Assembly (NCBI RefSeq): GCF_040546595.1
Contig: NZ_JBEPOB010000001.1
Location: 4,279,001-4,343,000 of the forward strand
Direction of reading: 5' to 3'
Origin: Bosea sp. OAE506
GTDB taxonomy: Bacteria; Pseudomonadota; Alphaproteobacteria; Rhizobiales; Beijerinckiaceae
Length of the DNA stretch: 64,000 nt
Below the pieces are notes generated by a model, which did not search any database, was not told the origin of the DNA, and was given only the letters and a program-made list of their open reading frames with translations. Each line of letters starts with the position of its first letter. The stretch's first letter is position 1. A program made the position numbers and the translations under genes. Positions 47,896 to 56,109 of the stretch are shown here, one piece after another.

Positions 47896-48528
47896 ATGGC
47901 ATCGACGATGACCGTTCCGCAGGGCGGCGACGCGCCCGTCTTCTATCTCAAGGACGAGCACCCGCATCCCGAGGGCCACAGCACGCCGCTGGGCTTCTGG
48001 CTCTATCTGATGAGCGACTGCCTGATCTTCGCGATCCTGTTCGCGATCTACGGCGTGCTCGGGGCGAACTACGCAGCGGGTCCCGCGCCGAAGGACCTGT
48101 TCGACCTCAACCTCGTCGCGATCAACACCGCGATGCTGCTCTTCTCCTCGATCACCTTCGGCTTCGCCATGCTGGAGATGGCGAAGGGCAAGGTCGCGGC
48201 GACGCAAGCCTGGCTGGCGGTGACGGGGCTGTTCGGCCTCGCCTTCCTCGCCATCGAGCTCTACGAGTTCCACCACCTGATCTCGCTGGGCGCGACGCCG
48301 CAGCGCAGCGCCTTCCTCTCCTCCTTCTTCGTGCTGGTGGGCACGCACGGGCTGCACGTCGCCTTCGGCCTGGTCTGGCTGACGGTGCTGATGACGCAGG
48401 TCGCCCGGCACGGGCTGATCGCCGCCAACCGCCGGCGCCTTCTGTGCCTGAGCATGTTCTGGCACTTCCTGGACGTCATCTGGATCGGCGTCTTCACCTT
48501 CGTCTACCTGATGGGGATGCTGCGATGA
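47896..48528 (+). CDS. cyoC: Cytochrome bo-type ubiquinol oxidase subunit III
   Basis: A 210-residue five-helix subunit. Typical are LGFWLYLMSDCLIFAILFA, the central FAMLEMAKG and FFVLVGTHGLHVAFGLVW, and the C-terminal MFWHFLDVIWIGVFTFVYL. It starts four bases after cyoB and its stop overlaps the cyoD start in ATGA. Confidence 0.96.
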   Translation: MASTMTVPQGGDAPVFYLKDEHPHPEGHSTPLGFWLYLMSDCLIFAILFAIYGVLGANYAAGPAPKDLFDLNLVAINTAMLLFSSITFGFAMLEMAKGKVAATQAWLAVTGLFGLAFLAIELYEFHHLISLGATPQRSAFLSSFFVLVGTHGLHVAFGLVWLTVLMTQVARHGLIAANRRRLLCLSMFWHFLDVIWIGVFTFVYLMGMLR

Positions 48529-48908
48529 GCTCCGAGACGAACGCCCAGCACCAGCCGGGCTACGAGCCTCATCCCGAGGACGAGGCCCATGGCTCTTTCC
48601 GCGGCTATATGACCGGCTTCGGCCTGTCGGTCGTCCTCACCGCCATCCCGTTCTGGCTGGTGATGTCGGGCGCGCTCGGCAACAACCAGCTCACAGGTTT
48701 CGTGGTGATGGGCTTCGCCGTCGTCCAGATCGTCGTACACATGATCTACTTCCTGCACATGAACGGCCGCGTCGAAGGCGGCTGGACGCTGCTGGCGCTG
48801 GTCTTCACCGTGATCGTCGTGGTGATCACGCTCGCGGGTTCGTTGTGGGTGATGTACCACCTGAACACCAACATGATGCCGGTGCACGATATGAGGCAGA
48901 TGCCGTGA
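48525..48908 (+). CDS. cyoD: Cytochrome bo-type ubiquinol oxidase subunit IV
   Basis: A 127-residue small subunit with three helices (GFGLSVVLTAIPFWLVMSG, VVQIVVHMIYFLHMN, FTVIVVVITLAGSLWVMYHL), needed for assembly of the CuB site. A polar 25-residue N-terminus precedes the first helix. Four-base overlaps join it to cyoC and to the SURF1 gene. Unlike the enterobacterial operon no haem O synthase gene (cyoE) follows. Confidence 0.95.
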   Translation: MSSETNAQHQPGYEPHPEDEAHGSFRGYMTGFGLSVVLTAIPFWLVMSGALGNNQLTGFVVMGFAVVQIVVHMIYFLHMNGRVEGGWTLLALVFTVIVVVITLAGSLWVMYHLNTNMMPVHDMRQMP

Positions 48909-49663
48909 CCTCCGCCGCCGCGGCCCGCGCGCCGCGGTCGCGCGCGGTCCTGGTCCTCGTCGCGCTGCTCGCGCTCGCGGGGATTGCCGGTTTCACGCGG
49001 CTCGGTGTCTGGCAGGTCGAGCGGCTGTTCTGGAAGCGGGCGCTGATCGAGCGGGTCGAGGCCCGCATCCACGCCGATCCCGTCGCGGCGCCCGGGCCCT
49101 CGGCGTGGCCCGCCATCGCGGAGGCCGAATACACCCGCGTCGTCGTCAAAGGTCGCTTCCTGCATGACCGCGAGGTCCTCGTGCAGGCGGTGACGGAGCG
49201 CGGTGCGGGCTCCTGGGTGCTGACGCCGCTGGTCACCGGTTCCGGCTTCACGGTCCTGGTCAATCGCGGCTTCGTGCCGCCGGAACGGCGCGAGCGCGCC
49301 AGCCGTGCACAGGCGCTGCCGGAGGGCACTGTCACCGTCACCGGCCTGTTGCGGCTCAGCGAGCCCGGCGGCGGGTTCCTGCGGGCGAATGCGCCGGCCG
49401 AGGATCGCTGGCATTCCCGCGACGTCGCGGCGATCGCCGCCGCGCGCCAGCTGACTCAGGCCGCGCCCTATTTCGTCGATGCCGATGCCACCCCCAATGC
49501 CGGCGGCTTTCCGGTGGGCGGGCTGACGGTGGTCCGCTTCTCGGACAACCATCTCGTCTATGCGGCCACCTGGTTTGCTCTCGCGGCCATGCTCGCGGCC
49601 GCTCTGGTCTTCGTGCTACGCCACGAATTCCGGCTGCGGCGGGCGCGGGAGCAGGCCCATTAG
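48905..49663 (+). CDS. SURF1 family oxidase assembly protein
   Basis: A 252-residue assembly factor with one helix near each end (about 14-32 and 220-240) and a periplasmic domain between, as in SURF1, which helps insert haem into subunit I of haem-copper oxidases. Conserved points are FTRLGVWQVERLFWKRALIE, GSWVLTPLV with VLVNRGFVPPE, and FSDNHLVYAATWFALA. The GTG start overlaps the cyoD stop (GTGA). Its place in the quinol oxidase operon suggests a dedicated SURF1. Confidence 0.93.
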   Translation: MTSAAAARAPRSRAVLVLVALLALAGIAGFTRLGVWQVERLFWKRALIERVEARIHADPVAAPGPSAWPAIAEAEYTRVVVKGRFLHDREVLVQAVTERGAGSWVLTPLVTGSGFTVLVNRGFVPPERRERASRAQALPEGTVTVTGLLRLSEPGGGFLRANAPAEDRWHSRDVAAIAAARQLTQAAPYFVDADATPNAGGFPVGGLTVVRFSDNHLVYAATWFALAAMLAAALVFVLRHEFRLRRAREQAH

Positions 49664-50951
49664 GTTCCAGGACACCACCAACCAGAAAAACCTGCTGCTT
49701 CTGGTGCAGCTGCGCTGGCTCGCCGTCGGCGGTCAGGTGGTGACGATCCTCTTCGTCGACCGCATCCTCGGCATCGCCCTGCCGCTCGGCGACATGATGC
49801 TGGTTCTCCTGCTGCTGGTGGTGCTCAATCTGGCGAGCCTGCTGCGCCACCACCGCGTCGCCGCCGATGTCCGCAATGGCGAGCTCTTCGCCGCCCTGCT
49901 GTTCGATCTCGGCGCGCTGACGACGCAGCTCTATCTCAGCGGCGGCGCGAGCAACCCATTCATCTTTCTGTATCTGCTGCAGATCGGCCTTGCGGCCGTG
50001 CTGCTGGAATGGTGGTCGACCTGGGTCCTGGTCGGGCTGGCGGGGCTGTGCTTCGTCCTGCTGATGGGCGCGCATGAGCCGCTGGCCCTGCCCGTCGCGT
50101 TCGATGACGGCGTGCCGCGCCTCTATCTCCAGGGCGTCTTCGTCTGCTTCCTGATCGCGGCCGGGCTGCTCGTCCTGTTCCTGCAGCGGATCAGCCGGAA
50201 TTTGCGCATCCGCGACGAAAAGCTCGCCGATCTGCGCCAGCGCGCCGTGGAAGAGGACCATATCGTCCGCATGGGCCTGCTCGCCTCTGGCGCGGCGCAT
50301 GAACTCGGCACCCCGCTCTCGACCCTGTCCGTCATTCTCAACGACTGGCGCCGGATGCCGGTGCTCAAGGCCGAACCAGAGCTGATCGCCGAGATCGGCG
50401 AGATGCAGGCCCAGCTCGACCGCTGCAAGACCATCGTCTCCGGCATCCTGATGTCCTCGGGCGAGACACGGGCGGAAAATCCGGGCTGGACCACCGTGCG
50501 CGGCTTCGTCGATGAGCTGATCGAACAATGGCGCTCGCACCGGGCGCCGATGCGGCTCGATTATGTCAACGCCTTCACCCCCGATGCGGAGATCGTCTCC
50601 GACCCCGCTCTCAAGCAGGTGCTTGGCAATCTGCTCGACAACGCACAGGAGGCCTCGCCCCAGGCGATGACGGTGCAGGTCGAGCGGCGCGGCGAAGACC
50701 TCGCCATCGTCGTGGCCGACGAAGGGCCCGGCTTCACGGCCGAGATTCTCGCCGGACTCGGCAAGCCCTACCGCTCGACCAAGGGGCGGCCCGGCGGCGG
50801 GCTCGGGCTGTTCCTGGTCAGCAACGTCATGCGCAAGTTCGGCGGCACGCTGGAGGCCCGCAACCGCGAAACGGGGGGCGCCTGCGTCACCGTGACATTG
50901 CCCCTGATGGCGCTCTCGCCCGTAGTGGTCTCCCAGGAGGATGCCCGATGA
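49659..50951 (+). CDS. regB: RegB/PrrB/ActS-type redox-sensing histidine kinase
   Basis: A six-helix membrane kinase. The quinone-interaction motif GGASNPF, the H-box ASGAAHELGTPLSTL, the redox-active cysteine position in LDRCKTIV and the ATP-binding boxes NLLDNAQEAS, VADEGPGF and GGGLGLFLV are all present, so it senses quinone pool or redox state. No ATG, GTG or TTG lies where the N-terminus is expected. Similarity begins at about QLRWLAVGGQ, the next upstream ATG (49560) gives 33 residues of SURF1-shadow sequence, and an ATT overlapping the SURF1 stop (ATTAG), with GGGAG eight bases before it, is the position I propose; a GTG at 49704 would be too late. Length about 430. Confidence 0.88.
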   Translation: MRFQDTTNQKNLLLLVQLRWLAVGGQVVTILFVDRILGIALPLGDMMLVLLLLVVLNLASLLRHHRVAADVRNGELFAALLFDLGALTTQLYLSGGASNPFIFLYLLQIGLAAVLLEWWSTWVLVGLAGLCFVLLMGAHEPLALPVAFDDGVPRLYLQGVFVCFLIAAGLLVLFLQRISRNLRIRDEKLADLRQRAVEEDHIVRMGLLASGAAHELGTPLSTLSVILNDWRRMPVLKAEPELIAEIGEMQAQLDRCKTIVSGILMSSGETRAENPGWTTVRGFVDELIEQWRSHRAPMRLDYVNAFTPDAEIVSDPALKQVLGNLLDNAQEASPQAMTVQVERRGEDLAIVVADEGPGFTAEILAGLGKPYRSTKGRPGGGLGLFLVSNVMRKFGGTLEARNRETGGACVTVTLPLMALSPVVVSQEDAR

Positions 50952-51481
50952 GCGACGAGAAGACGCTCCTGATCGTGGAAGACGATTCCGCCTTCGCACC
51001 GGTGCTGCGCCGCTCCTTCGAGCGCCGCGGCTATGCCGTGGCTGTCTGCGACGGCATCGAGAGCCTGCGGACCCTGCTCGAGACGGTGACGCCGGGCTAT
51101 GCCGTGGTCGATCTCAAGGTGGTCGGCGGGTCGGGACTGGAATGCGTCCGCCTGCTGCACGAGCGCGACGCGGAAATGAAGATCGTCGTGCTGACGGGCT
51201 TTGCCAGCATCGCCACCGCGGTCGAGGCGATCAAGCTCGGCGCCTGCCACTACCTCGCCAAGCCGGCCAACACCGACGATATCGAGGCGGCGTTCGAGCG
51301 CGTGCAGGGCGATGCCGAGGTGCCGCTGACCCAGCGCCAGACCTCGCTCAAGAACCTGGAATGGGAGCGCATTCACGAAACCCTGGTGGAGAGCGATTTC
51401 AACATCTCCGAGACGGCGCGGCGGCTCGGCATGCATCGCCGCACGCTCGCCCGGAAGCTCGAGAAGCGCCGCCTCACCTGA
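50948..51481 (+). CDS. regA: RegA/PrrA/ActR-type response regulator
   Basis: A 177-residue regulator: receiver domain with the acidic pair LIVEDDSAF, phosphorylated Asp in AVVDLKVVGGSGLE, switch Thr in VVLTGFAS and Lys in YLAKPAN, then a short Fis-type helix-turn-helix (NISETARRLGMHRRTLARKL). This is the RegA family, which controls respiration, photosynthesis or carbon metabolism genes in alphaproteobacteria. Its ATG overlaps the kinase stop. Direct feedback on the operon's own quinol oxidase is a natural inference. Confidence 0.95.
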   Translation: MSDEKTLLIVEDDSAFAPVLRRSFERRGYAVAVCDGIESLRTLLETVTPGYAVVDLKVVGGSGLECVRLLHERDAEMKIVVLTGFASIATAVEAIKLGACHYLAKPANTDDIEAAFERVQGDAEVPLTQRQTSLKNLEWERIHETLVESDFNISETARRLGMHRRTLARKLEKRRLT

Positions 51482-51611
51482 AATCGCAGCCGCGCCCCTG
51501 ACGGGAGCTGACAGCCGCTCTCGTCATTCTGCCCGCCTGAAACCCGATCGGCTCCCGCGCGTTGATCCGCGATCGGCGCCACGGCGTAGGCACTGGCTGG
51601 GGTGGGACATC

Positions 51612-52274
51612 ATGAGCGACATCATCGATACGGCCAGCAGCGCAGCGGCGTCCACGACGCTGGAACGCTTCTCGAGCCTGCATGACTGGCGCCGCCAAGT
51701 GGCCGATCTCTACGCCGCCATCCGCGCCCTGCCTGGCGAAGAGGGCTGGCTGCACTGGCGCAGCGTGCGCGACCGGCTGTTCCGCGAGCACCCGCAATCG
51801 CCGCTTTCGGCGGCACGCCGGGCGCAGTTCCGCGGTATCGACTGTTTCGCCTATGACCCCGCATTGCGCTTCACTGTCGCCACGGTGCCGGCGCATGACC
51901 GCGAGGTGATCCGCGTCGAGGCCGGCAAGGACGGCATGATGACACTGCTGCCCTTCGCGATGACGGACGGGCTTTTGGAGCCGCTGGGCAGGGAACTGAC
52001 GCTGTACTGGATCGAGAGCTATGGCGGCGGCGTTTTCCTGCCCTTCGGCGACGCCAGCAACGGACGCGAGAGCTTTGCCGGCGGACGCTACCTGCTCGAC
52101 ACGATCAAGAGCGCTGATCTCGGCAGCGACGGTGCGGGCCGGCTGATCCTCGACTTCAACTTCGCCTATTACCCCTCCTGCGCCTATTCGGAAGCCTGGG
52201 TCTGCCCGCTCTCGCCGGCCGAGAACCGGCTGCCTGTCGCGATCCGTGGCGGGGAACGAAACGCCGCCGACTGA
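51612..52274 (+). CDS. DUF1684 domain-containing protein
   Basis: A 220-residue cytosolic protein. The conserved C-terminal signature DFNFAYYPSCAYSEAWVCPL then SPAENRLPVAIRGGER is typical of DUF1684, as are ALPGEEGWLHWRSVRDRLFREHPQSPL and GGRYLLDTIKSADLG. Function unknown in the family. It stands alone between the regA gene and the ABC uptake operon. Confidence 0.9.
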   Translation: MSDIIDTASSAAASTTLERFSSLHDWRRQVADLYAAIRALPGEEGWLHWRSVRDRLFREHPQSPLSAARRAQFRGIDCFAYDPALRFTVATVPAHDREVIRVEAGKDGMMTLLPFAMTDGLLEPLGRELTLYWIESYGGGVFLPFGDASNGRESFAGGRYLLDTIKSADLGSDGAGRLILDFNFAYYPSCAYSEAWVCPLSPAENRLPVAIRGGERNAAD

Positions 52275-52404
52275 GCCGGGCGGACAGCGATCCTTCTCCC
52301 CCGGCGACCGGCGACAGCATCACGCGTCTTTGTCTCGCCCGCTCCTTGCATCGCACGCCCTGCTTGCTAGCCTGACCCTCACGAGCCCTCCCAAGGAACC
52401 AGCC

Positions 52405-53289
52405 ATGCGCCTTCTCAAAACGCTTCTCGGGGCCGCGGCCCTGCTGGCGACCGGCCTCTCGGTGGCCTCGGCCCAGACGGTCAAGATCGGCTCCAAAAAC
52501 TTCACCGAGCAGTTCATCGTCGCGGAGCTCTATGGCGCCGCACTGGAAGCTGCCGGCTTCAAGGTCGAGCGCAAGATCAATCTCGGCGGGACGCTGGTGG
52601 CGCATGAGGCGCTCAAGAGCGGCGCAATCGATCTCTATCCCGAATACACCGGCACGGGGCTGAACGCCGTGATGAAGGCGCAAGGGGTGACCGAGACCGA
52701 CCCCGAGAAGGTGCGCGGCATGGTCAAGGCCTTCTACGAGAAGGAGTTCAACCTGACCTGGCTGAAGCCGTCGAACATCAACAACGGCTATGCGATCGTG
52801 GTCCGGCCGGAGACGGCCAAGGAGTTCAACCTCAAGACGCTCAGCGATCTCGGCAAGGCATCGTCGAAACTGCGGCTCGGCGCCGGCACGGAATTCGTCG
52901 ATCGCCGCGACGGCATCGCCGGCCTCAAGGAGGTCTATGGCGCGCAATTCGCCGAGTTCAAGCAGTTCGCGGCCCTGCGCCTGCGCTACGAGGCGCTGAA
53001 CCAGAAGCAGATCGAGGTCGCCAACGGCTTCTCGACCGACTGGCAGATCGCGGCCGACAAGTTCGTCGCGCTCGAGGACGACAAGGCCCTGTTCCCGCCC
53101 TATTTCCTCGCGCCCGTCGTGCGCCCCGAGATCGCCGCCAACGAGAAGATCGTCGGCATCCTCGAGAAGGTCGGCGCTGCCCTCGACAACCCGACGATGC
53201 AGGAGCTCAACCGCCAGGTCGAGGTCGACAAGAAGGAGCCGCGGACCGTCGCGGCGGCCTTCCTCAAGGCCAAGGGACTGGTGAACTGA
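52405..53289 (+). CDS. OsmU/ProU-type (OpuBC) substrate-binding protein
   Basis: A 294-residue periplasmic binding protein with a signal peptide ending at SVASAQ. The family start VKIGSKNFTEQFIVAELYG and the segment NLGGTLVAHEALKSGAIDLYPEYTGTG are unmistakable OpuBC-type sequence, a group binding quaternary amines such as glycine betaine, choline, carnitine and ergothioneine (EgtU). The ligand cannot be named from sequence. It heads an operon in which a lyase-fold gene comes next, six bases after its stop. Confidence 0.92.
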   Translation: MRLLKTLLGAAALLATGLSVASAQTVKIGSKNFTEQFIVAELYGAALEAAGFKVERKINLGGTLVAHEALKSGAIDLYPEYTGTGLNAVMKAQGVTETDPEKVRGMVKAFYEKEFNLTWLKPSNINNGYAIVVRPETAKEFNLKTLSDLGKASSKLRLGAGTEFVDRRDGIAGLKEVYGAQFAEFKQFAALRLRYEALNQKQIEVANGFSTDWQIAADKFVALEDDKALFPPYFLAPVVRPEIAANEKIVGILEKVGAALDNPTMQELNRQVEVDKKEPRTVAAAFLKAKGLVN

Positions 53290-53294
53290 GCGCT

Positions 53295-54848
53295 TTGCCT
53301 GCGGCCGGCACCGACGAGCCGCCTGCCGCCATCATCCTCGGCGGCGAACCGGTCAAGTCGGCGGCGATCCTTGCCATCGCGCAGGACGGCGCTTTGGTGC
53401 GGCTGCATCCGGGCCTGCTTTCGCGGCTGGAGGCGGCGCGGGCCGTCGTGCTGCGGGCACTCGACCGAGGCGACAGCGTCTACGGCCTGACGACCGGGCT
53501 GGGAGCGGCGGTCGATACCCGCCTCCACGCAGACGCGATCCCAGCCTTTCAGGCCCGTGCGATCCGCGCGCGAGCCGTTGGCGTCGGCGAACCGCTCTCG
53601 ACGGTCGAGGTGCGGGCTCTACTAGCGGCGCGGCTTGTCGCGATCTGCAATGGCGCATCCGGCATCTCCCCTGTTCTGGCGCAGACGATCGCGGCCATGC
53701 TCAATGCGGGCGTTCACCCCGTGGTGCGTCGGACCGGCTCGCTCGGCGAAGCCGATCTCAGCCCACTGGCGCAGGCGTTCCTGCCGCTGATCGGCGAGGG
53801 CGAGGCCGAGTTCCGGGGCGCCATTCTGCCCGGTGGCGAGGCGATGTCGGCGGCGGGTATCGCGCTGCCCTTGCTCGGCCCCAAGGACGGGCTGGCTCTT
53901 CTGAATGCCAATGCGCAGAGCGTGGGAATGGCCGCGCTGGCGGCCGAGGCGATGGTCAAGGCGCTCGACGCCGTCATCGTCGCAGGGGCGCTGTCGCTGG
54001 AAGCGTTCCGGGCCAATCTCTCGCCGCTCGATCCCGACCTCGCGGTTCTTAGGGGGATGGCCGGCCACGCCGCCGGTGTCGACCGCCTGCGCCGACTGCT
54101 CGCCGGCAGCGATCTCTGGGCGCCCGGCGCAGCACGGCGGCTGCAGGACCCGATCTCGTTTCGCACCCTTGCGCCGGTCGCGGGCCACGCCTTGCGGGCC
54201 GTCGCCGCCGCCCGTCAAACGGTCGACGCCGAACTCGCGAGCGCGCCGGACAGCCCGGCCGTACTGGTCGAGCGCGATATCCTGCTCTCCAGCGTCAATT
54301 TCGACACGACCGAGCTCGCCCTGACCTTTGAAGCCGCCGGTCTTGCGCTTTCCCATCTGGCGGCGACCTCCGCCGCGCGCATCGTCAAGCTGATGAATGC
54401 CGGCATGAGCGATCTGCCGCGCTTCCTGACGCGCCATGGCGGCTCGCATTCAGGCTTCGCGACGACGCAGAAGATCGCCGCGGCGCTGGAGGCCGAAATC
54501 CGCCATCTCGCCCTGCCGCTGGGCGCCATGACGCTGCCCGTCGCCGACGGCGTCGAAGATTACGCGCCGATGACGCCCGCCATTGTCGAGAAGACGCATG
54601 CCATCGCGAGGCGCCTGACTCGGCTGGCGGCGGTCGAGCTTGTGGTGGCCGCGGAGGCCGTCGATCTGCGCGGCGACATCAGGCTCGGCCGTGGAACCGC
54701 CGTTGCACATAATTTCGTGCGCGCTCATGTCGCCCGCCTCGACGACGACCGGCCGATGGGGCGGGAGTACGAGGCGCTGGCGCTCGCGATCGAGGCCGGC
54801 GGGCTGATGCTGGCCGATGTGGCTGGGCCAGTCGGGATCGCGCCATGA
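53295..54848 (+). CDS. HAL/PAL-fold lyase lacking the MIO-forming Ala-Ser-Gly
   Basis: A 517-residue member of the aromatic amino acid lyase superfamily. Alignable HAL landmarks: VYGLTTGLG with the base Tyr63, TGSLGEADLSPLAQ at 148-160, LALLNANAQ near 205, LQDPISFR with Arg290, SSVNFDTTELAL, HGGSHSGFATTQKIAAALEAE and VEDYAPM with Glu421. At 151-153, where HAL has the Ala-Ser-Gly that cyclises to MIO, it reads Gly-Glu-Ala. HAL's imidazole-binding histidine (SHAAG) is an arginine (RARAVG). So it is probably not a histidine ammonia-lyase. The TTG start has GGTGA upstream; the stop overlaps the permease ATG. An elimination on an imported betaine is inferred. Confidence 0.85.
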   Translation: MPAAGTDEPPAAIILGGEPVKSAAILAIAQDGALVRLHPGLLSRLEAARAVVLRALDRGDSVYGLTTGLGAAVDTRLHADAIPAFQARAIRARAVGVGEPLSTVEVRALLAARLVAICNGASGISPVLAQTIAAMLNAGVHPVVRRTGSLGEADLSPLAQAFLPLIGEGEAEFRGAILPGGEAMSAAGIALPLLGPKDGLALLNANAQSVGMAALAAEAMVKALDAVIVAGALSLEAFRANLSPLDPDLAVLRGMAGHAAGVDRLRRLLAGSDLWAPGAARRLQDPISFRTLAPVAGHALRAVAAARQTVDAELASAPDSPAVLVERDILLSSVNFDTTELALTFEAAGLALSHLAATSAARIVKLMNAGMSDLPRFLTRHGGSHSGFATTQKIAAALEAEIRHLALPLGAMTLPVADGVEDYAPMTPAIVEKTHAIARRLTRLAAVELVVAAEAVDLRGDIRLGRGTAVAHNFVRAHVARLDDDRPMGREYEALALAIEAGGLMLADVAGPVGIAP

Positions 54849-55474
54849 GCTGGACGATCGAAAACTGGGACCGGCTGCTGATCGCGCTTTGGGAGCATAT
54901 CCAGCTCGTCGGCGTCGGGCTGGCGATTGCGCTCGCCATCGGCCTGCCGCTCGGCGTGCTCTCGGCCCGGCGGCCCGGTTTCGCGCTCGTCGTGCTGCTG
55001 GTCTCGGGCGCGCTCTACACCGTGCCGGCGCTGGCGATCTTCGCACTGCTGATCCCCTATCTCGGCTTAGGCTTCTGGCCGGCGATCGTCGCGCTCGTCG
55101 CCTATGCGCTCCTGATCATCATCCGCAATGTCGCGACCGGGCTGCAGGAGATCGCGCCCGACATCCTCGATGCTGCCGACGGCATGGGCTATGGCCGCTG
55201 GCGCCGGCTCTTCGCCATCGAGCTGCCATTGGCGCTCCCCGTCATCATCGCCGGCATCCGCATCACTGTGGTGACGCAGGTCTCGGTCGCCACCGTCGCC
55301 GCCTTCATCAATGCGGGCGGGCTCGGCGACATCATCTTCCAGGGCATTACCCAGGATTTCGGCGAGAAGGTCGTCGCCGGCGCGGTCGTGACCTCGGCGC
55401 TGGCGATCCTCTGCGACGAGAGCCTGCGCCGGGTCGAGCTGCGGCTGCGCGCCAACCAGGCGGAGACCGTTTGA
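54845..55474 (+). CDS. OsmU/ProU-type ABC permease (first)
   Basis: A 209-residue inner-membrane permease with five to six helices. The EAA-loop equivalent reads ADGMGYGRWRRLFAIELPLALPVIIAGIRI, the ProW-type coupling helix, and the early segment LYTVPALAIFALLIPYLGLG is typical of OpuBB/YehW proteins. Its ATG overlaps the lyase stop (ATGA) and its stop touches the next ATG (TGATG). Confidence 0.93.
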   Translation: MSWTIENWDRLLIALWEHIQLVGVGLAIALAIGLPLGVLSARRPGFALVVLLVSGALYTVPALAIFALLIPYLGLGFWPAIVALVAYALLIIIRNVATGLQEIAPDILDAADGMGYGRWRRLFAIELPLALPVIIAGIRITVVTQVSVATVAAFINAGGLGDIIFQGITQDFGEKVVAGAVVTSALAILCDESLRRVELRLRANQAETV

Positions 55475-56109
55475 TGGCCACCTGGATTTCCGCCAACCCC
55501 CAGATCTTCATCGTCGCGCTGCAGAACCATCTCTGGCTGACCGGGGTCGCGCTGGCCGCCGTGCTGCTGATCGCGCTGCCGCTCGGGCTGCTACTGACGC
55601 GCCATCGCGGTTTCGCCAACGCCGCCATCGCGATCGTCAACATTCTGCGGACCGTGCCCTCGCTCGCGCTGCTGGTGATCATGCTACCGCTGCTGGGCAC
55701 TGGCTTCCTGCCCTCGGTGGTGGCGCTGACGCTCTACGGGCTGCCTGCGCTGCTGCTGAATACCTATACCGGCCTGACCGAGGTCGACGCCGACATTGTG
55801 GACGCCGCGCGCGGTCAGGGCTTCTCGGACGCGCAGGTGATGACGCGCATCGAGATCCCGCTCGCCTTGCCTGTGATCTTCGCAGGCATTCGCACGGCGG
55901 CGGTGCAGATCGTCTCGGCGGCGACGCTGGCCGCCTTCATCGGCGGCGGGGGGCTTGGCGAACTGATCACCGCCGGCATGGCCAATTTCAACTTCCCGCA
56001 GCTCATCGCCGGCGCCGTCGCGGTTGCGGCTCTGGCACTGGCTGTCGAGATCGGATTTGCGGGGATCGAACGCCTGATGACACGCCAGTTGCGGATGGGA
56101 GCCTCATGA
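55474..56109 (+). CDS. OsmU/ProU-type ABC permease (second)
   Basis: A 211-residue paralogue of the preceding permease: NILRTVPSLALLVIMLPLLGTG, ARGQGFSDAQVMTRIEIPLALPVIFAGIRTA (coupling helix) and AAFIGGGGLGELITAGM. Two permeases of this size form the heterodimeric channel of OsmU/YehWY-type importers. Its stop overlaps the ATPase ATG. Confidence 0.93.
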   Translation: MATWISANPQIFIVALQNHLWLTGVALAAVLLIALPLGLLLTRHRGFANAAIAIVNILRTVPSLALLVIMLPLLGTGFLPSVVALTLYGLPALLLNTYTGLTEVDADIVDAARGQGFSDAQVMTRIEIPLALPVIFAGIRTAAVQIVSAATLAAFIGGGGLGELITAGMANFNFPQLIAGAVAVAALALAVEIGFAGIERLMTRQLRMGAS

